NCBI GenBank assembly: GCA_041694515.1
Contig: JASMSZ010000080.1
Location: 1 to 20,224 of the forward strand
Length of the DNA: 20,224 nucleotides
Source: Halanaerobium sp041694515
GTDB taxonomy: Bacteria; Bacillota; Halanaerobiia; Halanaerobiales; Halanaerobiaceae
Direction of reading: 5' to 3'
A program made the position numbers and the translations under genes. Within the stretch, counting starts at the first letter, position 1. Every line of letters begins with the position of its first letter. This document shows, one piece after another, positions 8,184-14,941 of this stretch. The notes under the pieces are model-generated. The model had not been told where the DNA came from, searched no databases, and was given only the letters and a program-made list of their open reading frames with translations.

Positions 8184-8338
8184 AAAATAAATCTACTGGG
8201 TAATGAAATATTCAGTTAAAAAAATAAAAATCAAAAAAGGAAATTGCTTTCTAATCTTTAATATAGTAATAGGAAGAAAAATATAAAGAACTTTATACTG
8301 CTGAAAAAGCAGCACAAATATCAAAAGGAGGAATAAAG

Positions 8339-9166
8339 ATGATTCCAACACGTAAATTAAAAACTGGTGATGAGATACCTGTAATTGCCTATGGAACCTG
8401 GGATATTGCTGAAGAAAATGTAGGAGAAAAGGTAGAAATTGCCCTAAAAGCAGGTTATAATCACATTGATACTGCTGAAGGTTATCATAATGAAGCAGGA
8501 ATCGGTGAAGTTTTAAAAGATTATGACCGAGAAGATTTATTTATAACTTCCAAAGTTCTGCCTTCAAACTTAAATTATGAAAGCGTTATCAAGGCCTGTG
8601 AGCGTTCTTTAGAAAAATTAGGTATCGATTATCTTGACTTATATTTAATTCACTGGCCAAATCCTGCAATCTCTTTAAGAGAAACTCTGCAGGCAATGAA
8701 ATACTTATCTGATCAGGGAATGGTAAAGAATATTGGGGTCAGCAACTTTTCGGCTTATCAATTAAAAGTTGCTTTAAAAATTACTCAAGTACCAATTACT
8801 GTTAATCAGGTCGAATTTCACCCCTGGTTATATCAAAAAGAGCTGCTTGAAGTTTGTGATCAAAATGATGTAGTATTAGAAGCTTCTGCACCTCTTGCCA
8901 GAACTGAAGTGCTAAAAGATGAAACAATTGTTAAACTGGCAGATAAGTATGATAAATCTCCCGCCCAGATTGTTTTAAAATGGGAACTGCAGAAAGGCAT
9001 AGTTCCTCTGCCAAAATCAAAAAGCAAAGCTCATATAGAAGAAAACTTAAAGCTTTTTGACTGGGAACTCCAGGCAGAAGATATGGCCTTAATTGATAAT
9101 ATTGATACTGAAAAAAGAGTATATATGATTACACTTGATGATGAAACATATGGAATTAGTTCTTAA
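8339..9166 (+). CDS. Aldo/keto reductase
   Basis: A 275-residue NAD(P)H-dependent aldo/keto reductase, a soluble TIM barrel that reduces aldehydes or ketones to alcohols. The catalytic tetrad is intact: D44 and Y49 (HIDTAEGYHNE), K72 (TSKVLP) and H105 (LIHWP). The barrel motif NIGVSNFS and the cofactor-binding PLPKSKSKAHIEEN segment near residues 225-238 are present. Length and motifs fit the 2,5-diketo-gluconate-reductase/YvgN-like subgroup, but the substrate cannot be told from sequence. AAGGAGG (8325-8331) lies 7 bases before the ATG. It appears to be transcribed alone, with a strong terminator right after it. The 217-base divergent gap to the subtilase is A/T-rich, and I see no convincing plus-strand -35/-10 pair in it. 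Confidence 0.92.
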   Translation: MIPTRKLKTGDEIPVIAYGTWDIAEENVGEKVEIALKAGYNHIDTAEGYHNEAGIGEVLKDYDREDLFITSKVLPSNLNYESVIKACERSLEKLGIDYLDLYLIHWPNPAISLRETLQAMKYLSDQGMVKNIGVSNFSAYQLKVALKITQVPITVNQVEFHPWLYQKELLEVCDQNDVVLEASAPLARTEVLKDETIVKLADKYDKSPAQIVLKWELQKGIVPLPKSKSKAHIEENLKLFDWELQAEDMALIDNIDTEKRVYMITLDDETYGISS

Positions 9167-9189
9167 ATAAATATATATTCAACTAATAC

Positions 9190-9216
9190 AGCCTCTCCCT
9201 TCTGGAGGGGCTTTTT
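9190..9216 (+). terminator. Rho-independent terminator of the aldo/keto reductase gene
   Basis: Arms 9190-9198 (AGCCTCTCC) and 9204-9212 (GGAGGGGCT) form a 9-bp stem with one G-T pair and a 5-base loop, followed by T's to 9216. An in-frame TTG at 9215 falls in this T tract and therefore cannot be the start of the next gene. Confidence 0.85.
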
Positions 9217-9247
9217 GACTAAAACAGCGAAAAGGTGGGGTTGGAAA

Positions 9248-10045
9248 ATGGAAATACCTGCAGAAAAATGGTATCAAGCATTAAAAGAGCGAAGTTCAAG
9301 ACGCCAGTTTTATTCTAAAATAATTGAAAAAGCAAAAATTAAGCAGCTAAATGATTTGATCGAAAAAATAAATGATGAGTTTGATGATTTAAGAATTATC
9401 CTGGTGCAAAAAGATGTGAAAGAGATATTTACGGGAGTGCTGGGTAGTTATGGGAAAATCACGGGAGCACCGGCTTATCTGGCTTTTGTGGGCAGAGAAG
9501 ATATTCCTTATATAGAAGAAAAGATAGGTGATGGAGGAGAAGCAGTCATTTTAGAAGCCGCTGCTCTGGAGCTTGGAACCTGCTGGGTATCTGGTACTTT
9601 TAAAGCAGATAAAGTATTAGCTGAACTTGATTTAAAGGAAACAGAAAAACTTTTTGCTATTTCTCCTCTTGGGTATCCGGAGGAAAACCCTACTATTGCG
9701 GAAAGAATTTTAAAAACAGTGATCAGCAGCAAAAAAAGATTGGATCTGGATAAGCTGATAATTAATAAAAATGGTCTGGAAGAAGAACCAGAATGGGTTA
9801 AAAAAGCTCTAAAAGCAGCCCGCCTGGCACCTTCGGCAGTTAACCGTCAGCCCTGGCGTTTTGAAATTGGCGAAAATTCTATAACCATTCAGCTGGACAG
9901 CAAAGAAAAAAATGAAGAAAAGTCAAAAAATCTTGACTGTGGAATTGCGATGCTGCATCTGGAAGTAGGAGCCTTAAAAGCCGGAGTTAGCGGCAGCTGG
10001 GAATATCTTGAGGGAAAAGAAGTGGCCATGTTTTTGGCTGATTAA
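9248..10045 (+). CDS. TM1586-type putative nitroreductase (paralogue 2)
   Basis: A 265-residue protein of the same fused-dimer nitroreductase family as the gene at 5300. Shared landmarks: an early RSSRRQFY segment (about residues 11-18), LGTCWVSG in the middle, APSAVNRQPWRFEIG near residues 195-210, and CGIAMLHLE near the C-terminus. It is presumed to bind FMN and reduce small electrophiles; the substrate is unknown. I start at ATG 9248, preceded by GGTGGGG, rather than the TTG at 9215 which is inside the upstream terminator; this removes 11 spurious residues. No clear promoter is visible in the 30 bases after that terminator, so read-through from the aldo/keto reductase promoter may supply expression. 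Confidence 0.85.
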   Translation: MEIPAEKWYQALKERSSRRQFYSKIIEKAKIKQLNDLIEKINDEFDDLRIILVQKDVKEIFTGVLGSYGKITGAPAYLAFVGREDIPYIEEKIGDGGEAVILEAAALELGTCWVSGTFKADKVLAELDLKETEKLFAISPLGYPEENPTIAERILKTVISSKKRLDLDKLIINKNGLEEEPEWVKKALKAARLAPSAVNRQPWRFEIGENSITIQLDSKEKNEEKSKNLDCGIAMLHLEVGALKAGVSGSWEYLEGKEVAMFLAD

Positions 10046-10077
10046 TAAGATCTTGAAATTTTAATAGAGATAATAAA

Positions 10078-10099
10078 GCCCACTTCAAATGAAGTGGGC
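10078..10099. terminator. Hairpin between convergent genes, likely bidirectional terminator
   Basis: GCCCACTTC (10078-10086) and GAAGTGGGC (10091-10099) form a perfect 9-bp stem with an AAAT loop. The T-rich tail is better on the minus strand (TTTATTA), for the FMN_bind-like gene, and poor on the plus strand. Confidence 0.75.
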
Positions 10100-10128
10100 A
10101 AGTTAAATTAATTAATTAATTAAATTAT

Positions 10129-10704
10129 TTATTCTGCTTCAGGTCCATAGTTTTCGAAGACAAGCAGCATGTTTTTCATTTCAAAGAAGAATGTCTGGCT
10201 GGAAATTGTAGAACCAGAAATTATGTCAACATCTGGATCAAAAGAAGTTTTTAAACTTAAGCCATAATATCTGCTTAAAAACTCTTCCTGCTGCATTTCT
10301 GGATGGTGATCATTAGCATCTAGCGGCTTCCACTTTTTGATGACAGCCATACTTTCTTCAGACTTAGAGTTGTTAGCCATTCCAATTACTGCAATAAAAT
10401 CTTCTGGATGAGAGTAAATAATTGTATTTACCCAGCTGCCATAACCAACTAATTCTCCATCTTTGTAAAGAGGTACAAAAGGATATTTTACTTCATTTTC
10501 TTCAGGGTAGAAGATATCTCCAGCCTTATCAGCTCCAGCTAATTCTTTTAAAGCGGTTACATAATTTTCAACGGTTCGGCCGGTTGAAATTTCCTGTTTG
10601 TCTCCCCCACCAACAACATCAAGAGTATGAGTTGTTGCAAATGCCATACCCGAGAATGTTAAAACTAAAACTAAAACCAATGAAACTAATAAACTTTTTT
10701 TCAT
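10129..10704 (-). CDS. Exported FMN_bind-like protein
   Basis: A 191-residue secreted or membrane-tethered protein. Residues 1-24 are a classic signal peptide (KK, long VLVLVL core, AFA cleavage site). The mature part shows an FMN_bind-like layout: a PFVPLYKDGELVGYG strand pair near residues 73-90, IAVIGM in the middle, and SGSTISS near residues 163-169, resembling the SGAT-type site where ApbE attaches FMN covalently to a threonine (here T166). If flavinylated, it would act as an extracytoplasmic electron carrier or sensor, as in RnfG/NqrC; that is inference, since the match is weaker than in RnfG. AGGGGGT precedes the ATG. It is divergent from the alkaline phosphatase gene. Confidence 0.65.
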   Translation of the reverse strand: MKKSLLVSLVLVLVLTFSGMAFATTHTLDVVGGGDKQEISTGRTVENYVTALKELAGADKAGDIFYPEENEVKYPFVPLYKDGELVGYGSWVNTIIYSHPEDFIAVIGMANNSKSEESMAVIKKWKPLDANDHHPEMQQEEFLSRYYGLSLKTSFDPDVDIISGSTISSQTFFFEMKNMLLVFENYGPEAE

Positions 10705-10729
10705 TTTATTACCCCCTAATATTTTTTTA

Positions 10730-10781
10730 TGATATATGTAGATAAATAAAAAATTTAAAATGTATCATGTTACATATATCA
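10730..10781 (-). promoter_or_regulatory. Inverted repeat in the leader of the FMN_bind-like gene
   Basis: TGATATATGTA (10730-10740) and TACATATATCA (10771-10781) are perfect 11-bp inverted arms 30 bases apart, lying between the predicted transcription start and the ribosome site. It could be an RNA hairpin near the AGGGGGT site or a protein-binding site. Confidence 0.45.
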
Positions 10782-10793
10782 CAACACAATAAA

Positions 10794-10822
10794 AGTATAA
10801 CATTTAACATCCTTAATGTCAA
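10794..10822 (-). promoter_or_regulatory. Strong promoter of the FMN_bind-like gene
   Basis: On the minus strand a perfect TTGACA (10822-10817) is spaced 17 bases from TATACT (10799-10794), with an extended -10 (TGTTATACT). This gives a leader of about 80 bases. It is one of the best sigma-A promoters in the window. The rest of the 321-base divergent gap (10823-11025) is A/T-rich; I found no convincing sigma-A promoter for the alkaline phosphatase. Confidence 0.8.
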
Positions 10823-11025
10823 TATTATATGTAAATTAAATAACCTATATTTTGGGATAATTATAAATTGATTTAAAGTAAACCGGTATAAACAAATGTT
10901 TTAATCAGAATTAACAAAAAAATCAGAAAAATAAAGAAGGATTTCTACTTTTTGTCTTGAATAATTAATAATAGATAGACATCAGTCGTCTGACAAACTA
11001 AAAAATTTAAGGAGGAGTTAAGCTT

Positions 11026-12387
11026 ATGCTTAAAAAGTCAAAAAGATTAATGTTGGTTGCTTCATTATTTTTAGTTTTTGCTCTTATTTTTACAGCAGCT
11101 GTTCAGGCTGAGGTAAAGAATGTTATTTTAATGATTGGTGATGGCATGGGTATCGGTCAGATTGATATGACAAGATATATGGTCGGGGGTAAAGATCATA
11201 AATTAGAATTGATGAAATTACCTAATGTTGGTTTAATAATGACCAGTTCTACAGAAGGTGTTACTGATTCGGCTGCAGCTGGTACAGCAATGGCAGCAGG
11301 TCACAAGGTATATAATGGTGCAGTTGGAATGAATAAAAATGGGGCTGAACTGGATTCAGTACTGGACTTTGCTGAAGTAAGAAAGAAATCTACTGGAGTT
11401 ATCAGCACTAATACTGTAACTGATGCAACTCCAGCTGCATTTACTGCTTCAGTTAAAGATCGCGGTATGAGTGGAGAAATTGCAAAACAAATTCTAAATA
11501 ATGATGTAGATGTTGTGCTCGGTGGTGGTCGTGAAGATTTTATGAAAGAAGAAGCCGGGGAAGATCTAATAGCCAAAGCCAAAGAAATGGGTTATCAGTA
11601 TGTTTCGGATCAAGAACAACTGAAAAAAGTTGTACCTATGAATGGTAAAATCCTGGGCCTATTTAATAATTCCTATATGAATTATATTCAGGATCGGGAA
11701 GAGGTAGATTCTCAAGAGCCAAATCTTCTGGAAATGACAACAAAAGCAATTGATGTCTTATCAGAAGATAAAGATGGATTTTTCTTAATGGCAGAAGGGG
11801 CAAGAATTGACCATGCAGCACATGCAGCAGATGTACCAGGTGTAGTAGCAGAAACACTTGATTTTGATAAAAGTGTAAAATACGCTGTAGACTGGGCTAA
11901 AGAAAATGGAGATACCATGGTTGTAGTTGTAGCAGATCATGAAACTCTAGGTTTTTCTGTAACTGAGCCAATTAATAAAAAAGCTCTAATGGACATTAAG
12001 GTTTCTCCAGAGTATATGGCAGGAAAGCTTGTAAAAACTGAAAATGGAAATGCCTATACAATTGAAAGCATTCAAAAAGTATTTAAAGAATATGCCGATA
12101 TTAGTTTAACAGAGGCTGAAGCTAGAGAATTCAATAGTAATATTGTCAATGAAGATGATGGTTCACTTTATTATCAGTATAAAGTTGGGTGGCAGATCGG
12201 ATCAATTATTGCTGCAAAAAATAATGTTGGGGTAGTAAATGCAGATGTTAGAGCAAAATCTGATACCGGAGGACATACACTTAATTCGATCCCAGTTTTT
12301 GCTTTTGGACCTGAAACTGAAAAGTTTAATGGCATGATGCAAAACACTGAAATTGCAGAGATTCTATTCGAAGCAATGCGTCCATAA
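11026..12387 (+). CDS. phoA: Secreted alkaline phosphatase
   Basis: A 453-residue exported phosphomonoesterase of the PhoA family. A signal peptide spans residues 1-28 (KKSKR, hydrophobic core, VQA site). The two-zinc/one-magnesium site is complete: D39 in IGDGMG, nucleophile S82 in TDSAAAGT, D133 and T135 in DATPAAF, E257 in AEGARIDH, D262 and H266, D304 and H305 in VADHET, and H417 in TGGHT. It releases phosphate from organic esters outside the membrane. Length is typical. AAGGAGGAG lies upstream of the ATG. The upstream TCAGTCGTCTGA near 10983 is an interrupted repeat but not a recognisable Pho box, so phosphate control is not shown. The nearest terminator is at 12542, past a 36-codon open frame. 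Confidence 0.93.
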   Translation: MLKKSKRLMLVASLFLVFALIFTAAVQAEVKNVILMIGDGMGIGQIDMTRYMVGGKDHKLELMKLPNVGLIMTSSTEGVTDSAAAGTAMAAGHKVYNGAVGMNKNGAELDSVLDFAEVRKKSTGVISTNTVTDATPAAFTASVKDRGMSGEIAKQILNNDVDVVLGGGREDFMKEEAGEDLIAKAKEMGYQYVSDQEQLKKVVPMNGKILGLFNNSYMNYIQDREEVDSQEPNLLEMTTKAIDVLSEDKDGFFLMAEGARIDHAAHAADVPGVVAETLDFDKSVKYAVDWAKENGDTMVVVVADHETLGFSVTEPINKKALMDIKVSPEYMAGKLVKTENGNAYTIESIQKVFKEYADISLTEAEAREFNSNIVNEDDGSLYYQYKVGWQIGSIIAAKNNVGVVNADVRAKSDTGGHTLNSIPVFAFGPETEKFNGMMQNTEIAEILFEAMRP

Positions 12388-12412
12388 GTAAAAGATTAGT
12401 AGTAAAAACAGA

Positions 12413-12523
12413 ATGTCTGAAAATGCACTTCAGGATTCATGTATCCTAATTAATCCCAAAGAACCTGTAGTAGATGAGATAAAAGAAATCTACAGAAATC
12501 ATTTTTTGAAAAGTAAAATATAA
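12413..12523 (+). CDS. Possible 36-residue small protein or gene remnant
   Basis: An ATG at 12413 opens a 36-codon frame ending TAA 12521-12523, within the 155-base tail between phoA and its terminator. The product is charged and helical (NPKEPVVDEIKEIYRNHFL), which looks more protein-like than random A/T-rich DNA. There is no Shine-Dalgarno sequence before the ATG. I do not recognise it. It may be the 3' remnant of a lost gene or chance. Confidence 0.25.
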   Translation: MSENALQDSCILINPKEPVVDEIKEIYRNHFLKSKI

Positions 12524-12541
12524 AAACTAGCTACAAAACCT

Positions 12542-12587
12542 AACCTTTTCTATCAAGTTTAGATATATTGATAGAAGGGTTTTTATT
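12542..12587 (+). terminator. Terminator downstream of phoA
   Basis: A long stem pairs AACCTTTTCTATCAA (12542-12556) with TTGATAGAAGGGTT (12568-12581), with one bulge and a G-T pair and an 11-base loop, then runs into TTTTATTATTT. Confidence 0.8.
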
Positions 12588-12633
12588 ATTTCTATTTTAA
12601 AATAATAAACCTCTTATTAGCCCAAAATATAAC

Positions 12634-12663
12634 TTGACAAAAATTTACTTATCTTGATATAAT
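12634..12663 (+). promoter_or_regulatory. Promoter of the riboswitch-controlled gene
   Basis: Perfect TTGACA (12634-12639) and TATAAT (12658-12663), 18 bases apart, with an extended -10 (TGATATAAT). Transcription would start near 12670, giving a 5' leader of about 110 bases that holds the riboswitch. Confidence 0.85.
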
Positions 12664-12687
12664 ACAGATATATAGAAGGGTTAATAG

Positions 12688-12772
12688 CTCTTTTTAATAA
12701 AGGTAAACTTATCGTGAGGTAGGGACACAAAGCTAAGGATCTCAACTTGAGATAGCCGGCTGCTAAAAGGAG
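12688..12772 (+). ncRNA. Cyclic-di-GMP-I (GEMM) riboswitch
   Basis: The leader shows the GEMM-I core: GGTAAAC (12702-12708); a hairpin CTTATC-GTGA-GGTAGG with the required GNRA tetraloop; then GGGACACAAAGCTA, close to the conserved GGGACGCAAAGC; a second hairpin with ATCTC/GAGAT arms (12739-12753); and AGCCGGCTGC (12754-12763). CTCTTTTTA (12688-12696) can pair with TAAAAGGAG (12764-12772), a P1-like helix that covers the ribosome binding site of the gene starting at 12779. No terminator hairpin lies between aptamer and start codon, so translational OFF control by c-di-GMP is inferred. The guanine that selects c-di-GMP over cGAMP appears to be kept. Confidence 0.85.
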
Positions 12773-12778
12773 GAAATA

Positions 12779-13297
12779 ATGAAAGTTAAGTTTAGATTTA
12801 GTGGTATAATGATTTTTGTCTTTTTGTTTTTGACTTTAAGTCTTTTAGCTACAGCTGATCTGGTTGAGGCGGCTCCTGATAAAGAACAGCAGCTCAAACG
12901 TGAAGCCAGAGTTTCAGTAAAGGTTAATATACCTATTTTTCAGAGGCTTGAGATAATCGAAAAGCCCAATATTAATTATGCATTTTTAATGGATAATTAT
13001 GATGGAAGTAGAGAAATTATTTTGGAAGAAGCTTTGACGATTGAAGTTTTAAGTAATGCTGACTGGCATCTGCGTTTAAATAATAGAAATTTAAATTCTA
13101 ACGCTATGATCAAAAAAAGTGATCAAAGTGATTTCGAATGGCAGAATTTAAATTCTACTTCAGCTAAATTTAATGGAGAAAATGGTGAGCAGAGAATAAC
13201 TTTTGATCTGAAATTTGTTCTGGATCAGAGTTCTAGAGCTGCAGTTAATAATCTATCGCTTGACTTAAGACACAGCCTTTCTCCGAAAATATATTAA
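12779..13297 (+). CDS. Secreted protein of unknown function under riboswitch control
   Basis: A 172-residue exported protein I do not recognise. Residues 1-32 form a signal peptide with a long FVFLFLTLSLLA core and a VEA/A cleavage region. The mature 140 residues alternate hydrophobic and polar positions as in a beta-sandwich (VSVKVNIPIF near 46-55, LTIEVLSNADWHLRLNN near 87-103, RITFDLKFVLD near 138-148), have no cysteine, and carry no evident catalytic motif, anchor or sortase site. It is a single-gene transcription unit between the phoA terminator and the bidirectional terminator at 13325. Control by a c-di-GMP riboswitch suggests a role tied to motility, surface attachment or matrix. A coat-, pilin- or adhesin-like structural protein is the best guess, with no direct support. 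Confidence 0.85.
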   Translation: MKVKFRFSGIMIFVFLFLTLSLLATADLVEAAPDKEQQLKREARVSVKVNIPIFQRLEIIEKPNINYAFLMDNYDGSREIILEEALTIEVLSNADWHLRLNNRNLNSNAMIKKSDQSDFEWQNLNSTSAKFNGENGEQRITFDLKFVLDQSSRAAVNNLSLDLRHSLSPKIY

Positions 13298-13324
13298 ACT
13301 AAAATTAAATTTCAATAAAAAAAG

Positions 13325-13356
13325 AAGAGCTGATAATCTCAGCTCTTTTTGTTTTT
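13325..13356. terminator. Bidirectional terminator between secreted protein and DUF3006 gene
   Basis: AAGAGCTGA (13325-13333) pairs perfectly with TCAGCTCTT (13339-13347) around a 5-base loop. T-rich tails follow on both strands (TTTTTGTTTTT on plus, CTTTTTTTATT on minus). It overlaps the stop codon and last codons of the DUF3006 gene. Confidence 0.85.
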
Positions 13357-13557
13357 AAGCTTATCTAACAGGCTGCTGACTCTTTTTTCGGCAGCCTGTT
13401 TTTCATCTTCTTTAAGTTCAAAATTAATTTCTAAAATACTGCCTTCTGCTGTCTTAGCTGGAAGTTCTTCAACTGGCAGCAAAAAGTCTTCTTTTTCCTG
13501 AGGTCTAATTAAAAGTCTGGCCATTCCGTTTTCAATTTTATCAACTGTTACCTTCAT
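13339..13557 (-). CDS. DUF3006 domain protein
   Basis: A 72-residue acidic cytoplasmic protein of the DUF3006 family, recognised by the opening VTVDKIENGMARLL and the LPVEELPAKTAEGSIL middle. Family members are often encoded beside ComEC-like metallo-beta-lactamase genes, as here, but their role is unknown. I start at ATG 13557, which has AAAGGA (13570-13565) 7 bases upstream, rather than the TTG one codon earlier. The gene lies downstream of the exported hydrolase on the same strand, separated by an 84-base spacer that holds a perfect palindrome. Its 3' end is shared with the bidirectional terminator. Confidence 0.85.
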   Translation of the reverse strand: MKVTVDKIENGMARLLIRPQEKEDFLLPVEELPAKTAEGSILEINFELKEDEKQAAEKRVSSLLDKLKNKKS

Positions 13558-13583
13558 CAAATCATCCTTTCATTTTTTATATA

Positions 13584-13629
13584 TTGGTACCAGGTACAAG
13601 TGATTTAAATCACTTGTACCTGGTACCAA
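13584..13629. repeat. Perfect 46-bp palindrome of the GGTACC repeat family
   Basis: The arms of 23 bases are exact reverse complements centred between 13606 and 13607; each arm begins TTGGTACCAGGTACAAG. It lies between the stop of the hydrolase gene and the start of the DUF3006 gene, so in RNA it would form a long hairpin separating the two cistrons. Similar arms occur at the window start and at 19214-19253. Confidence 0.9.
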
Positions 13630-13641
13630 ACGTTTATTTTT

Positions 13642-14775
13642 TTATTCTACTGTTATTTTATCATACCAGCGTCCAAATTTACCATCATCAATTCCGTCAA
13701 CTTTCTTTATTTCTTCAATTTGTTTAAAAGGTCCATTTTTTTCGCGGTAATTTATAATTTTTTTGGCAGTTGCTGGCCCGATTCCCCAGAGTTGATCTAA
13801 AACAGCAGCACTGGCAGTATTGATATTAATTAAGCTGCTGCTTTCAGCTTTATTTTTGGCTTGTGAATCTATTTTCTCTGCAGCAGTATTTTTAGTTTCA
13901 GCATTGGTTTCTGTGCCGGTCTTGCTATTATCTGCACTCTGATCAACTTTTACAGTATAATTTCTGCCATCAGCGGTAACTACAATATTGCCATTTAAAT
14001 CATTTCTGTAAACTCGTGTCCCCTGATTTTGATAAAGTTCTATTACACTTGCTGCTGGATGGCCGTAATGATTTTTTCCGACCTGAATTACTGCAGCTTT
14101 TGGCTTAATACTTTTTATCCAGCCGTCAAAACTAGAAGTTTCACTGCCGTGATGGGGTACTTTAATCAAATCAGCTTTGAGCTCAGGATTTTCTTTTAGC
14201 AGTTTTCTTTCCACTTTTTCTTCAATATCTCCAGTAAACAAAAAATTCTGCTCCCCAAATTTGAGCACAAAAACCAGAGAAGAATTATTCAAATCATAAT
14301 CATCTAAATTCTGATCAGGATGTAAAAAATGAAGTTCACTTTCTCCAATTTTAAATTTATCTCCCCTGCGAGGAGTTTCAAAATTAATGTTTTCCTGATC
14401 AATTTTGATTAAATAATTTTCATAGGTTTTAGAAGTATGTAATTTACCGCTGTCCAGTACGGTTTCAACTTCGAATATATCAATGATATCAACTAAGCCA
14501 CCAATGTGATCAGCATGAGGATGAGTGCTGATAATATAATCCAGTTTTTTTACATTTTGATTCTTGAGATAATTGATTATCCCGGCTGTAATTCTGTCTG
14601 CCCGATCACCACCATCAACCAGAATATTTTGTCCTCCAGCTTCTTCAATCAAAATTGAGTCACCCTGTCCCACATCAATAAAATGAATTTTTAAATTCTG
14701 GGCAGTAGTATTTAAGGTGAAAATAAGGATTAGGGAAAGCAGCAGCAAAAATAAAGCCAATTTATTTTTATTCAT
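13642..14775 (-). CDS. Exported ComEC-type metallo-beta-lactamase with C-terminal ComEA-like HhH
   Basis: A 377-residue exported hydrolase. Residues 1-25 are a signal peptide or anchor. Residues 28-285 are the ComEC/Rec2-like metallo-beta-lactamase domain: FIDVGQGDS (32-40), LVDGGD (52-57), the metal motif THPHADH (84-90), FTGD, and VPHHGSE. A linker rich in T, E, K and S follows (about 285-315). The last 60 residues are a ComEA-like double helix-hairpin-helix (ININTASAAVL...LWGIGPATAKKI) that binds DNA non-specifically. Known ComEC domains of this type are thought to be nucleases acting on DNA during uptake, so an extracellular nuclease or DNA-processing role is likely. AAGGAG lies 8 bases before the ATG. 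No membrane channel (ComEC proper) is present in the window. Confidence 0.88.
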   Translation of the reverse strand: MNKNKLALFLLLLSLILIFTLNTTAQNLKIHFIDVGQGDSILIEEAGGQNILVDGGDRADRITAGIINYLKNQNVKKLDYIISTHPHADHIGGLVDIIDIFEVETVLDSGKLHTSKTYENYLIKIDQENINFETPRRGDKFKIGESELHFLHPDQNLDDYDLNNSSLVFVLKFGEQNFLFTGDIEEKVERKLLKENPELKADLIKVPHHGSETSSFDGWIKSIKPKAAVIQVGKNHYGHPAASVIELYQNQGTRVYRNDLNGNIVVTADGRNYTVKVDQSADNSKTGTETNAETKNTAAEKIDSQAKNKAESSSLININTASAAVLDQLWGIGPATAKKIINYREKNGPFKQIEEIKKVDGIDDGKFGRWYDKITVE

Positions 14776-14868
14776 AAATTTTCTCCTTTTGATGTTTTTT
14801 CTAAAATAAGTATAAATTAATTCTTATTCTATTATTTCTATATTTTTACTGATAAACCTGCTTATTAA

Positions 14869-14897
14869 TTGAAAAAGCTCTGCCGGCGATGTATACT
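14869..14897 (+). promoter_or_regulatory. Promoter of the FadR-family regulator
   Basis: TTGAAA (14869-14874) and TATACT (14892-14897) are spaced by 17 bases, about 45 bases before the start codon. No TGGTC-type operator is visible here, so autoregulation at this promoter is not supported. Confidence 0.65.
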
Positions 14898-14941
14898 TAT
14901 ATTAAGAAAAATTTAGCAATTTAATTTTTGGGGGAAAGATA

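Noticed and set aside
9215..9247. TTG start at 9215 for the second nitroreductase
   Set aside because: The codon lies in the T tract of the upstream terminator and has no ribosome site; ATG 9248 has GGTGGGG before it.
10107..10124. AATT tandem run beside the 10078 hairpin as a functional repeat
   Set aside because: Only a few units of low-complexity A/T sequence between convergent genes; nothing suggests function.
10422..10745. 107-codon plus-strand frame opposite the FMN_bind-like gene
   Set aside because: It is antisense to a well-supported gene with signal peptide and promoter, and its translation has no protein-like features.
10980..10999. TCAGTCGTCTGA upstream of phoA as a PhoP/PhoB box
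   Set aside because: Only a 4-bp arm inverted repeat; it lacks the direct-repeat pattern of Pho boxes.
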